A DNA stretch of 64,000 nucleotides, from NCBI RefSeq assembly GCF_018323985.1, contig NZ_AP024590.1:4558720-4622719 (forward strand). The letters are read 5' to 3'. Position numbers and translations under genes: made by a program. Below, in pieces: positions 1 through 7,754 of the stretch (its first letter is position 1; each line of letters opens with the position of its first letter). The DNA is from Enterobacter kobei (lineage in GTDB: Bacteria > Pseudomonadota > Gammaproteobacteria > Enterobacterales > Enterobacteriaceae). The notes beneath the pieces were generated by a model. It was not told the origin of the DNA. It saw only the letters and a list, made by a program, of their open reading frames with translations, and did no database searches.

Positions 1-791
1 ATACGTTCCAGACCGAGGTGGCCCAGGACTTTACCCACTTTACCGTTACGCGTTTTACCTTCGCTGTCGATAATGGTCACTTGCTGGTTCGGTTTCACCT
101 TGCCGCGTTTGATGCGGCCGATGCCGATAACACCAACATAGTTGTTGTAATCCAGCTGGGAGATTTGCATCTGCAGCGGACCATCAAGGTCAACGTTCGG
201 TGCAGGTACATGGTCAACAATCGCCTGGTACAGCGGGGTCATGTCTTCCGCCATATCAGTGTGATCGTTACCGGCGATACCCATCAGTGCAGATGCATAG
301 ATGATAGGGAAATCGAGCTGCTCGTCAGTCGCGTCGAGGTTAACGAACAGGTCAAATACCTGATCAACAACCCAGTCCGGACGCGCGCCAGGACGGTCAA
401 CTTTGTTAATAACAACAATCGGCTTCAGGCCGTGTGCAAACGCTTTTTTGGTAACAAAGCGAGTCTGCGGCATTGGGCCATCCATTGCGTCAACCACCAG
501 CAGCACGGAGTCTACCATGGACATAACACGTTCAACTTCACCACCGAAGTCGGCGTGACCCGGGGTATCAACGATGTTGATACGGTAGTCATTCCATTTA
601 ATAGCGGTGTTTTTAGCGAGGATGGTAATCCCACGCTCTTTCTCCAAATCGTTGGAGTCCATCACGCGTTCGGTAGCTTCAGCACGTTCGTTACTGAAAG
701 TACCGGATTGCTGCAGGAGCTTGTCAACCAGGGTAGTTTTACCGTGGTCAACGTGAGCAATGATGGCGATGTTACGCAAATTTTCGATCAC
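1..791 (-). CDS. typA: Ribosome-associated GTPase TypA/BipA, N-terminal part (cut by window edge)
   Basis: Translational GTPase of the EF-G family that binds the ribosome and assists 50S assembly and stress or low-temperature growth. About 263 N-terminal codons are visible; the rest lies beyond position 1. Reading the minus strand from a GTG at 791 gives MIENLRNIAIIAHVDHGKTT, with the G1 loop at residues 12-19, the G3 motif DTPGH and the G4 motif NKVD. The GTG start matches the E. coli gene. It diverges from glnA across a 380-bp regulatory region, as in E. coli. The long plus-strand open frame over the same bases is an antisense shadow. Identification is firm; only the C-terminal half is unseen. 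Confidence 0.95.
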   Translation of the reverse strand, partial: MIENLRNIAIIAHVDHGKTTLVDKLLQQSGTFSNERAEATERVMDSNDLEKERGITILAKNTAIKWNDYRINIVDTPGHADFGGEVERVMSMVDSVLLVVDAMDGPMPQTRFVTKKAFAHGLKPIVVINKVDRPGARPDWVVDQVFDLFVNLDATDEQLDFPIIYASALMGIAGNDHTDMAEDMTPLYQAIVDHVPAPNVDLDGPLQMQISQLDYNNYVGVIGIGRIKRGKVKPNQQVTIIDSEGKTRNGKVGKVLGHLGLER

Positions 792-897
792 AACTTTGCC
801 TCAGGCATTAGAAATAGCGCGTTATTGTACACGTATTAATCGCAGTACAGAACAGGATCACAAAGAACCTTTACAAACAATACTGAAAGTAAGGCTT

Positions 898-913
898 TGT
901 GATCGCTTTCACG
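898..913 (+). promoter_or_regulatory. CRP site upstream of glnA (glnAp1 region)
   Basis: TGTGA-N6-TCACG, one mismatch from the CRP consensus TGTGA-N6-TCACA. E. coli glnA has a CRP-activated sigma-70 promoter (glnAp1) upstream of the NtrC sites, and this site is in the equivalent place. The role is by homology. Confidence 0.7.
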
Positions 914-942
914 GCGCGGTAAAGGGGTACCTTAACGAAAAT

Positions 943-959
943 TGCACCAATATAGTGCT
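943..959 (+). promoter_or_regulatory. NtrC (GlnG) enhancer site 1 of glnA
   Basis: Palindromic TGCACC-N5-GGTGC-type element (reads TGCACCAATATAGTGCT). High-affinity NtrC dimer site lying over 100 bp upstream of the sigma-54 promoter at 1064, the classical glnA enhancer arrangement. It pairs with a second site 32 bp downstream, which allows NtrC~P oligomerisation. Confidence 0.85.
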
Positions 960-974
960 TCGCGTTCATCCTGA

Positions 975-991
975 AGCACTATACTGGTGCA
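975..991 (+). promoter_or_regulatory. NtrC (GlnG) enhancer site 2 of glnA
   Basis: AGCACTATACTGGTGCA, a near-perfect NtrC palindrome centred 32 bp (three helical turns) from site 1, so the two dimers lie on the same DNA face. A weaker GGTGCA...TTTGCAC pair at about 1005-1023 could be one of the low-affinity governor sites. Confidence 0.85.
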
Positions 992-1063
992 ATATTACCA
1001 TCGTGGTGCAGCCCTTTTGCACTATGACGTGCATGATAACGCCTTTTGGGGGTGTTTTAAAAG

Positions 1064-1081
1064 TTGGCACAGATTTCGCTT
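1064..1081 (+). promoter_or_regulatory. Sigma-54 promoter glnAp2
   Basis: TTGGCACAGATTTCGCTT matches the sigma-54 consensus TGGCAC-N5-TTGC, with GG at 1066-1067 (-24) and GC at 1078-1079 (-12). The transcript would start near 1091, giving an approximately 80-nt leader before glnA. Confidence 0.88.
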
Positions 1082-1171
1082 TGTATATTTCAGAGCAACC
1101 ATGCCAATTATAAGCAGTGTTTTCTGACCTCGTTACCACGACGACTATGACAAAATCCGGGAGAGTTAAGT

Positions 1172-2581
1172 ATGTCCGCTGAACACGTTTTGACGATGCT
1201 GAATGAACATGAAGTGAAGTTTGTTGATTTGCGCTTCACCGATACTAAAGGTAAAGAGCAGCACGTCACTATCCCGTCCCATCAAGTTAATGCCGAATTC
1301 TTCGAAGAAGGCAAAATGTTTGATGGCTCCTCGATTGGTGGCTGGAAAGGTATCAACGAATCCGACATGGTGTTGATGCCTGACGCGACTACCGCTGTTA
1401 TTGACCCGTTCTACGAAGAAACCACCCTGATCATCCGCTGCGATATCCTGGAACCAGGCACGCTGCAGGGCTATGACCGTGACCCGCGCTCTATCGCAAA
1501 ACGCGCTGAAGAGTACCTGCGCTCCACTGGCATCGCCGATACCGTGCTGTTCGGACCAGAACCAGAATTCTTCCTGTTCGACGATATCCGCTTCGGCAGT
1601 TCCATCTCCGGTTCTCACGTCGCTATTGATGACATCGAAGGCGCATGGAACACCGGTACCAAATACGAAGGCGGTAACAAAGGTCACCGTCCGGCAGTGA
1701 AAGGCGGTTACTTCCCGGTTCCACCGGTCGACTCCGCACAGGATCTGCGCTCTACCATGTGTCTGGTGATGGAAGAGATGGGCCTGGTCGTTGAAGCTCA
1801 CCACCACGAAGTGGCTACCGCTGGTCAGAACGAAGTGGCTACCCGCTTCAACACCATGACCAAAAAAGCAGACGAAATTCAGATCTACAAATATGTGGTG
1901 CACAACGTTGCGCATCGCTTTGGTAAGACTGCGACCTTTATGCCGAAACCGATGTTCGGTGATAACGGTTCTGGTATGCACTGCCACATGTCCCTGTCCA
2001 AGAACGGCACCAACCTGTTCTCTGGCGACAAATATGCGGGTCTGTCTGAGCAGGCACTGTTCTACATCGGCGGCGTTATCAAACATGCGAAAGCGATTAA
2101 CGCCCTGGCGAACCCGACCACCAACTCTTACAAGCGTCTGGTCCCGGGTTACGAAGCACCGGTTATGCTGGCTTACTCTGCCCGTAACCGTTCTGCCTCT
2201 ATCCGTATTCCGGTCGTTGCTTCACCGAAAGCGCGTCGTATCGAAGTGCGCTTCCCGGACCCGGCGGCTAACCCGTACCTGTGCTTCGCTGCACTGCTGA
2301 TGGCTGGCCTTGACGGTATCAAGAACAAGATCCACCCGGGCGAAGCGATGGACAAAAACCTGTATGACCTGCCGCCGGAAGAAGCTGCAGAAATCCCACA
2401 GGTTGCAGGCTCTCTGGAAGAAGCACTGAATGCGCTGGACGCAGACCGTGAGTTCCTGACCGCAGGCGGCGTATTCACTGACGACGCGATCGATGCTTAC
2501 ATCGCTCTGCGTACCGAAGAAAACGACCGTGTGCGCATGACGCCGCACCCGGTAGAGTTTGAACTGTATTACAGCGTTTAA
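1172..2581 (+). CDS. glnA: Glutamine synthetase, type I
   Basis: Condenses glutamate and ammonia to glutamine with ATP, the central step of ammonia assimilation; a cytoplasmic dodecamer. The 469-aa product has the usual length. The GS signature regions are present: the beta-Grasp N-terminus opening MSAEHVLTMLNEHEVKFVD, the ATP-binding segment near KPMFGDNGSGMHCH and the glutamate-binding stretch NRSASIRIP. The adenylylation tyrosine lies in NLYDLPPEEA near residue 398, so GlnE control is expected. The start has GGGAGAG upstream (about 1161). It is first in the glnA-glnL-glnG operon and is driven by the CRP-type and NtrC/sigma-54 sites upstream. Its 3' UTR carries the GlnZ sRNA. Confidence 0.99.
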   Translation: MSAEHVLTMLNEHEVKFVDLRFTDTKGKEQHVTIPSHQVNAEFFEEGKMFDGSSIGGWKGINESDMVLMPDATTAVIDPFYEETTLIIRCDILEPGTLQGYDRDPRSIAKRAEEYLRSTGIADTVLFGPEPEFFLFDDIRFGSSISGSHVAIDDIEGAWNTGTKYEGGNKGHRPAVKGGYFPVPPVDSAQDLRSTMCLVMEEMGLVVEAHHHEVATAGQNEVATRFNTMTKKADEIQIYKYVVHNVAHRFGKTATFMPKPMFGDNGSGMHCHMSLSKNGTNLFSGDKYAGLSEQALFYIGGVIKHAKAINALANPTTNSYKRLVPGYEAPVMLAYSARNRSASIRIPVVASPKARRIEVRFPDPAANPYLCFAALLMAGLDGIKNKIHPGEAMDKNLYDLPPEEAAEIPQVAGSLEEALNALDADREFLTAGGVFTDDAIDAYIALRTEENDRVRMTPHPVEFELYYSV

Positions 2582-2790
2582 TTAAGAATTAAAACGCTCA
2601 CGAGAAATCGTGCAGAGTTTTAAAAACCCATGGATTTCTTGCTACAGCAAGGCGGCAATTGAGAGAGTCCCCGGGAGCTTACATCGGTAAGTGACCGGGG
2701 CGAACGAAAGTAGCCAACGCAGCTGTAGTGAGAAAGACGCAGGTTTTTTGTTGCCGTGGAACTTTAGCCCATCTCAGGATGGGCTTTTTT
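2582..2790 (+). ncRNA. glnZ: GlnZ sRNA, processed from the glnA 3' UTR
   Basis: The roughly 210-nt stretch after the glnA stop codon has no ORF but strong structure. A stem at 2669-2700 pairs CCCCGG with CCGGGG and CTTAC with GTAAG around an ATCG loop, and an intrinsic terminator ends at 2790. In E. coli and Salmonella the glnA 3' UTR releases the Hfq-binding sRNA GlnZ, which links nitrogen status to carbon metabolism (sucA and related targets). Several segments here, such as GCTACAGCAAGGCGGC and GAGCTTACAT, match my recollection of that RNA. The 5' processing end cannot be read from sequence, so the left boundary is nominal. Confidence 0.6.
2766..2790 (+). terminator. Intrinsic terminator after glnA/GlnZ
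   Basis: AGCCCATC-TCAG-GATGGGCT stem-loop followed by six T. It ends the glnA/GlnZ transcript; partial read-through would feed glnLG, which also has its own promoter. Confidence 0.9.
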
Positions 2791-2840
2791 CTCCACGCCC
2801 GGCACATATTTGCGAACAATTCACCGACTTACACTTATAA

Positions 2841-2857
2841 TGCACTGTATTGGTGCA
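2841..2857 (+). promoter_or_regulatory. NtrC site at the glnL promoter
   Basis: TGCACTGTATTGGTGCA, a perfect NtrC palindrome lying 19 bp before the glnL start codon. In E. coli NtrC bound here represses glnLp and limits NtrBC synthesis. The ribosome binding site AGGAG follows at 2863-2867. Confidence 0.85.
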
Positions 2858-2875
2858 CACTAAGGAGACTGCTGA

Positions 2876-3925
2876 ATGGCAACAGGCGTGGTGCCCGATG
2901 CTGGGCAGATCCTCAATTCTCTGATCAACAGTATCTTGCTGGTTGATGATGACCTGGCAATCCACTATGCGAACCCGGCGGCACAACAGTTGCTGGCCCA
3001 AAGTTCACGCAAGCTCTTTGGCGCGCCTTTACCCGAGTTACTGAGTTATTTCTCGCTGAATATTGGCCTGATGCAGGAAAGTTTGCAGGCCGGACAAGGC
3101 TTTACCGATAACGAAGTGACGCTGGTGATCGATGGCCGCTCACATATTCTTTCCCTGACCGCGCAACGTCTGCCGGAGGGCCTGATCCTGCTGGAGATGG
3201 CTCCCATGGATAATCAGCGCCGCCTGAGTCAGGAGCAGTTACAGCACGCCCAGCAGATCGCCGCCCGCGACCTGGTGCGCGGTCTGGCTCATGAGATTAA
3301 AAATCCGCTGGGTGGTCTGCGCGGCGCAGCGCAGTTGCTCAGCAAAGCGTTGCCCGATCCGTCGCTGATGGAATACACCAAAGTTATTATTGAACAGGCG
3401 GACCGGCTAAGAAATCTGGTGGACCGGCTGTTAGGCCCGCAGCAGCCGGGCATGCACGTCACGGAAAGTATTCACAAGGTGGCGGAGCGCGTGGTGAAGC
3501 TGGTATCGATGGAGCTGCCGGAAAACGTCACCCTGGTACGCGATTACGACCCCAGCCTTCCTGAGTTAGCGCACGACCCCGACCAGATCGAGCAGGTTTT
3601 ACTGAATATTGTGCGCAATGCTCTTCAGGCGCTTGGCCCTGACGGGGGCGAGATTGTGCTGCGCACCCGCACCGCCTTCCAGCTGACATTGCATGGCGTA
3701 CGCTATCGCCTCGCCGCCCGCATTGATATTGAAGATAACGGGCCGGGCATACCGTCGCATTTGCAGGACACGTTGTTTTACCCGATGGTCAGCGGCCGTG
3801 AAGGCGGTACCGGGCTTGGGTTGTCCATTGCCCGTAATTTGATTGATCAGCACTCCGGCAAAATTGAATTCACCAGTTGGCCAGGACATACCGAATTCTC
3901 GGTGTTCCTGCCTATTCGGAAGTAG
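2876..3925 (+). CDS. glnL: Nitrogen sensor histidine kinase/phosphatase NtrB
   Basis: Cytoplasmic sensor that phosphorylates NtrC under nitrogen limitation and, with GlnB (PII), dephosphorylates it when nitrogen is plentiful. The 349-aa product has an N-terminal PAS-like domain (about residues 10-110), a dimerisation/phosphoacceptor H-box in LAHEIKNPLGGL (His near residue 139), then N-box LLNIVRNALQA and G-boxes DNGPGIP and GGTGLGLSIA. AGGAG at 2863-2867 supports the start. It lies between glnA and glnG, with glnG starting 9 bp after the stop. Full length and intact. Confidence 0.98.
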   Translation: MATGVVPDAGQILNSLINSILLVDDDLAIHYANPAAQQLLAQSSRKLFGAPLPELLSYFSLNIGLMQESLQAGQGFTDNEVTLVIDGRSHILSLTAQRLPEGLILLEMAPMDNQRRLSQEQLQHAQQIAARDLVRGLAHEIKNPLGGLRGAAQLLSKALPDPSLMEYTKVIIEQADRLRNLVDRLLGPQQPGMHVTESIHKVAERVVKLVSMELPENVTLVRDYDPSLPELAHDPDQIEQVLLNIVRNALQALGPDGGEIVLRTRTAFQLTLHGVRYRLAARIDIEDNGPGIPSHLQDTLFYPMVSGREGGTGLGLSIARNLIDQHSGKIEFTSWPGHTEFSVFLPIRK

Positions 3926-3933
3926 AGGTATTT

Positions 3934-5343
3934 ATGCAGCGAGGGATAGTCTGGATCGTTGATGACGATAGCTCCATCCGCTGGGTGCTGGAACGCGCGC
4001 TCACCGGGGCTGGCTTGAGTTGTACGACCTTTGAAAATGGCAATGAAGTGCTTGATGCGCTGACCACGAAAACCCCGGATGTCCTGTTGTCGGATATTCG
4101 CATGCCAGGGATGGATGGTCTCGCCCTGCTCAAACAGATCAAACAACGGCATCCCATGCTTCCGGTCATCATAATGACGGCGCATTCCGATCTGGATGCA
4201 GCGGTCAGCGCCTATCAGCAAGGGGCGTTTGATTACCTGCCAAAACCCTTTGATATTGATGAGGCCGTTGCACTGGTTGAACGGGCGATCAGCCATTATC
4301 AGGAACAGCAGCAGCCGCGCAATGTGCCGGTATTCGGCCCGACTACCGATATTATTGGCGAAGCGCCGGCGATGCAGGACGTGTTCCGCATTATTGGTCG
4401 TTTATCGCGCTCGTCCATCAGCGTGCTGATTAACGGCGAGTCCGGGACCGGTAAAGAGCTGGTTGCCCATGCTCTGCATCGGCACAGCCCGCGCGTGAAA
4501 GCGCCGTTTATCGCGCTGAATATGGCGGCCATCCCCAAGGATTTGATCGAATCCGAACTTTTTGGTCATGAGAAAGGTGCCTTTACCGGGGCGAATACCA
4601 TTCGTCAGGGGCGCTTTGAACAGGCCGATGGCGGCACGTTATTTCTCGATGAGATCGGCGATATGCCGCTGGATGTACAGACCCGCTTACTGCGCGTACT
4701 GGCTGACGGGCAGTTTTACCGCGTCGGGGGATTCGCGCCGGTCAAAGTGGATGTGCGTATTATCGCCGCCACGCACCAGAATCTGGAGTTGCGCGTGCAG
4801 GAGGGGAAATTCCGCGAGGATTTATTCCATCGCCTGAACGTGATCCGTGTGCATCTGCCGCCGCTGCGGGAACGTCGGGAAGATATTCCGCGTCTGGCGC
4901 GTCATTTCTTACAGGTCGCCGCCCGCGAACTGGGCGTGGAAGCCAAGCAACTGCATCCCGAAACGGAAGCCGCGCTGACGCGCGTGGCCTGGCCGGGTAA
5001 CGTGCGACAGTTAGAAAATACCTGCCGCTGGCTGACGGTGATGGCCGCGGGCCAGGAAGTGCTGATTCAGGATCTGCCGGGAGAGTTGTTCGAAACGACT
5101 ATTCCTGACAGCCCGTCGCAGACGCTGCCTGATAACTGGGCTACGCTGCTGGCGCAATGGGCCGATCGCGCGTTGCGTTCCGGTCATCAAAACCTGTTGT
5201 CGGAAGCACAGCCAGAGATGGAGCGCACGCTGCTCACCACGGCCTTGCGTCATACGCAGGGGCATAAACAGGAAGCTGCCCGCCTGCTCGGCTGGGGTCG
5301 TAATACCCTGACGCGTAAGCTGAAAGAGCTTGGTATGGAATGA
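3934..5343 (+). CDS. glnG: Nitrogen response regulator NtrC (sigma-54 activator)
   Basis: Master activator of the nitrogen-starvation regulon. It is 469 aa, the K-12 length, when started at ATG 3934 (MQRGIVWIVDDDSS); an in-frame ATG 57 bp upstream lies inside glnL and would add unrelated residues. The receiver domain has the phosphoacceptor Asp in LLSDIRMPG (residue 54). The central AAA+ domain has Walker A GESGTGKE, the sigma-54 contact loop GAFTGA and Walker B GGTLFLDEI. A Fis-type helix-turn-helix ends the protein (QEAARLLGWGRNTLTRKLKEL). Its target palindromes appear upstream of glnA (943-991) and glnL (2841), so the loop is autoregulated. Confidence 0.99.
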   Translation: MQRGIVWIVDDDSSIRWVLERALTGAGLSCTTFENGNEVLDALTTKTPDVLLSDIRMPGMDGLALLKQIKQRHPMLPVIIMTAHSDLDAAVSAYQQGAFDYLPKPFDIDEAVALVERAISHYQEQQQPRNVPVFGPTTDIIGEAPAMQDVFRIIGRLSRSSISVLINGESGTGKELVAHALHRHSPRVKAPFIALNMAAIPKDLIESELFGHEKGAFTGANTIRQGRFEQADGGTLFLDEIGDMPLDVQTRLLRVLADGQFYRVGGFAPVKVDVRIIAATHQNLELRVQEGKFREDLFHRLNVIRVHLPPLRERREDIPRLARHFLQVAARELGVEAKQLHPETEAALTRVAWPGNVRQLENTCRWLTVMAAGQEVLIQDLPGELFETTIPDSPSQTLPDNWATLLAQWADRALRSGHQNLLSEAQPEMERTLLTTALRHTQGHKQEAARLLGWGRNTLTRKLKELGME

Positions 5344-5454
5344 TTTTCGGCGTGTATGTAAAGTTTGATTCATAGCCGCAAATTGCTGCTATTTTGAGCT
5401 TTACTGTTTTGATGAGTTGAGTATGATCGGGCGCGTTTACGCGGGAGAGAGATC

Positions 5455-5577
5455 ATGCTGGGATCATTAATTCATTTTGTATCGAGCGGCGCAGACGTCA
5501 CCGCTACTGCCAGCCAGACGCCCCATACGGCAATCGCGGCCGTGCTGTGCGCGGCGCTGGTCGGGCTGCTCAGTTAA
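5455..5577 (+). CDS. yshB: Small membrane protein YshB
   Basis: A 40-codon ORF between glnG and hemN beginning MLGSLIHFVSSGADVTATAS and ending in a hydrophobic stretch (AIAAVLCAALVGLLS). E. coli YshB, a 36-aa single-span protein, occupies the same place and shares the MLxSxI.xVSSGA start and the TPxTAxAAVLCAA tail; this copy has a few extra residues (ATASQ) in the middle. GGGAGAGAG at 5443-5451 is a good ribosome binding site. In Salmonella YshB has been linked to growth inside host cells; its molecular function is unknown to me. Too short for standard ORF cut-offs, but conserved. Confidence 0.85.
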   Translation: MLGSLIHFVSSGADVTATASQTPHTAIAAVLCAALVGLLS

Positions 5578-5580
5578 ACC

Positions 5581-5605
5581 GTATCCCCTCCTGGCGAGGG
5601 GATAC
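5581..5605. repeat. Inverted repeat between convergent yshB and hemN
   Basis: GTATCCCCTC-CTGGC-GAGGGGATAC, a perfect 10-bp stem with a 5-nt loop between the convergent stop codons. It may act as a shared terminator or 3'-end stabiliser, but there is no T-tract on either side, so the role is inferred. Confidence 0.6.
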
Positions 5606-5607
5606 GC

Positions 5608-6981
5608 TTATATGACGCGTGAAAACTGCTGCATACGCGCTTTCTGACGCAGGTAGGCATCGAAGCACATGCAGATGTTACGGATTAACAGACGGCCTTT
5701 GGGCGTCACCTGAATCCCCTTTTCATCCACATCCACCAGCCCGTCTTTCGCCAGCGGCGCGAGCAGTTTTAAATCCTCAGCAAAATAGTCCTGGAAATCC
5801 ACATCCCATGCGCGTTCGACCGCGGCATAATCAAGACGGAAATTGCAGATCAGCGCTTTGATGACATCGCGGCGGATACAGTCGTCACGGGTGAGCGCGA
5901 TGCCGCGCCACAGCGCGTTGCCGGTTTCATCAACCTGCTGATAATAGCGCTTCAGCTCTTTCTGGTTTTGCGCATAGCTGTCGCCAATCATGCTGATGGC
6001 CGAGACGCCAAAGCCAAGCAGATCGGTATCGCCCTGCGTGGTGTAACCCTGGAAATTGCGGTGCAGCACACCTTCACGCTGCGCCACGGCCAGCTCGTCA
6101 TCCGGGCGGGCGAAATGATCCATCCCAATAAATTGATAGCCTGAATCAATCAGCGATGAAATCGTCGCCTGCAGAATGTCCAGTTTCTGCTGAGCGGTCG
6201 GCAGATCGGCATCTTTGATTTTTCGCTGGGCGGCGAAGAGCGTCGGTAAATGCGCGTAGTTGAACACGCTCAGACGATCCGGGCTGAGCTCCGCCACGCG
6301 TTTGAGCGTGAAGGCAAAGCTTTCCGGCGTCTGCTTCGGCAGGCCATAAATCAGATCGATATTGGTCGAGGTAAAACCGATGTCGCGGGCGCGTTTGATC
6401 AGCGCAAAGATAAACTCTTCATCCTGCTCCCGGTTCACCAGACGCTGCACTTCTTTGTTGAAGTCCTGCACGCCCATGCTCAGGCGGTTAAAGCCTTCAT
6501 GACGCAGATGGTCGAGCACATCAAGTTCGATTTCACGCGGATCCACTTCGATAGAGATTTCGGCATCCGCATTAAAGTTGAACTGCGAACGCAGGATCTG
6601 CATCAGGCGGCTGATCTGGGCTTTGTTAAGATAGGTTGGCGTACCGCCACCCCAGTGCAGCTGGCTGACCTGTCGACCGGCAAACAGCGGCGCACGGTGC
6701 AGGATCTCCTGCTCCAGCGCATCGAGGTATTGATCGGCTTTATGCTGCTGGCGGGTAACGATTTTATTGCAGCCACAGAAATAGCAGAGCTTGTGGCAAA
6801 ACGGAATATGGACATACAGCGACAGCGGACGCTCGGGATAGCGGGCGACAGCCTCCAGAAACTGCGGTTCACCGTAAGATTCGGCGAACTCCAGCGCGGT
6901 CGGGTATGACGTATAACGCGGCCCGGAATAGTTATATTTCTGGATCAGGGCCAGATCCCAGTCGATTAACTGCGAAGACAT
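5608..6981 (-). CDS. hemN: Oxygen-independent coproporphyrinogen III oxidase
   Basis: Radical-SAM enzyme that decarboxylates two propionates of coproporphyrinogen III to give protoporphyrinogen IX in anaerobic haem synthesis. The 4Fe-4S ligands appear as CHKLCYFCGC (CxxxCxxC type) near residue 62, followed by WGGGTPTYL (SAM binding). I start at ATG 6981 (MSSQLIDWD, 457 aa, the K-12 length): GGAAGGAG lies at ideal spacing before it, whereas an in-frame GTG at 6987 would have essentially no spacer to that Shine-Dalgarno. The Shine-Dalgarno is formed by the last codons of the preceding small ORF, suggesting translational coupling with the yihI side. Confidence 0.98.
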   Translation of the reverse strand: MSSQLIDWDLALIQKYNYSGPRYTSYPTALEFAESYGEPQFLEAVARYPERPLSLYVHIPFCHKLCYFCGCNKIVTRQQHKADQYLDALEQEILHRAPLFAGRQVSQLHWGGGTPTYLNKAQISRLMQILRSQFNFNADAEISIEVDPREIELDVLDHLRHEGFNRLSMGVQDFNKEVQRLVNREQDEEFIFALIKRARDIGFTSTNIDLIYGLPKQTPESFAFTLKRVAELSPDRLSVFNYAHLPTLFAAQRKIKDADLPTAQQKLDILQATISSLIDSGYQFIGMDHFARPDDELAVAQREGVLHRNFQGYTTQGDTDLLGFGVSAISMIGDSYAQNQKELKRYYQQVDETGNALWRGIALTRDDCIRRDVIKALICNFRLDYAAVERAWDVDFQDYFAEDLKLLAPLAKDGLVDVDEKGIQVTPKGRLLIRNICMCFDAYLRQKARMQQFSRVI

Positions 6982-6983
6982 GC

Positions 6984-7157
6984 TCACTCCTTCCGGTAAT
7001 GCCGTCGGCGTGTCCGGCGGCCAGGCCTGAGCCCCTGGCGGGTCATCAGCCGGTTGCGCAGCCGTTTTTGCTGCTGCGACAACCGGCGTAGTTTAACGAA
7101 TAACCACGCCAGATAACATATAACCGGAAGGGTTATTAGCAGGACAGGTAAGCCCAT
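6984..7157 (-). CDS. Small single-span membrane protein, hypothetical
   Basis: 57-codon ORF between yihI and hemN on the same strand. I do not recognise it. From ATG 7157 it starts MGLPVLLITLPVICYLAWLF, a clear membrane helix, followed by a very basic tail rich in Arg, Lys and Gln (KLRRLSQQQKRLRNRL...). That is the signature of an N-out/C-in single-span protein by the positive-inside rule. A GTG at 7178 would overlap yihI by 11 bp and add seven residues. The ATG lacks a strong ribosome binding site, so coupling to yihI is likely. The stop lies 2 nt before the hemN ATG, and its last codons (CGGAAGGAG) form hemN's Shine-Dalgarno. Confidence 0.55.
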   Translation of the reverse strand: MGLPVLLITLPVICYLAWLFVKLRRLSQQQKRLRNRLMTRQGLRPGRRTRRRHYRKE

Positions 7158-7167
7158 GCAGTAACCG

Positions 7168-7689
7168 TTAGTTGCCACCCTTGAGCAGGCGCATCATATC
7201 TTCCTTTTTGTCTTCCTCTTCTTCGTCTTCATCATCGTCGTAGGAAAGACCGAGCTGCTGCATCAGCTCATCAATTCTGTCCAGCTTAGCATCCACCCAC
7301 GCCTGATCTTCACTGCTCAGGGTATCGCCATCTTCAAGACGTTCCAGCAGCGCATCCAGGCGCTCATCCGTTTCCAGCATATCCAGTTCAGCCTGCGGTG
7401 AAAGCATAGGTTTCTCGCTCTTAGGTTTTTGCTGACGCGTTACCGGGGCGGCGGTTTTGCTGACGCCTAACGGTACCGGAGTTTTACTGCCAATACGGGG
7501 ATCTTTCTGCTTGTTCTGACCGCGGGAGCCGGAAGCGCTGTCGCTGCCTGACGCACGGCTGCCTGCCGCATTACCGCTGTGCTTCTTCTGGCGCTTGCGA
7601 TCGCGAGATTCCTGATTGATTTCATCGCGGGTTTTACGACGCGATTTTGCGGGGCCATTGCCACGCGGAGCCGACGAAGGTTTATTCAT
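7168..7689 (-). CDS. yihI: Der GTPase activator YihI
   Basis: GTPase-activating protein for Der (EngA), which it modulates in 50S ribosome assembly. 173 aa against 169 in E. coli. The N-terminal half is highly basic and disordered (MNKPSSAPRGNGPAKSRRKT, then RKRQKK). The middle carries KPMLSPQAELDMLETDERLD. The C-terminus ends in an acidic run (YDDDEDEEEEDKKED) and a short tail, MMRLLKGGN. It lies downstream of csrC on the same strand and upstream of the 57-aa membrane ORF and hemN. Confidence 0.96.
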   Translation of the reverse strand: MNKPSSAPRGNGPAKSRRKTRDEINQESRDRKRQKKHSGNAAGSRASGSDSASGSRGQNKQKDPRIGSKTPVPLGVSKTAAPVTRQQKPKSEKPMLSPQAELDMLETDERLDALLERLEDGDTLSSEDQAWVDAKLDRIDELMQQLGLSYDDDEDEEEEDKKEDMMRLLKGGN

Positions 7690-7754
7690 AGTGTTTGGTC
7701 TTAAGCCGTTTTATTCAGTATAGAATTGCGGCGGAATCTAGCAGAAAGCAAGCA

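Noticed and set aside
18..839. 273-codon plus-strand open frame at the left edge
   Set aside because: Antisense to typA; translation shows no recognisable protein, while the minus strand gives a clear GTPase.
760..1113. 117-codon plus-strand frame before glnA
   Set aside because: Covers the glnA enhancer and promoter region and the typA start; no ribosome binding site or homology.
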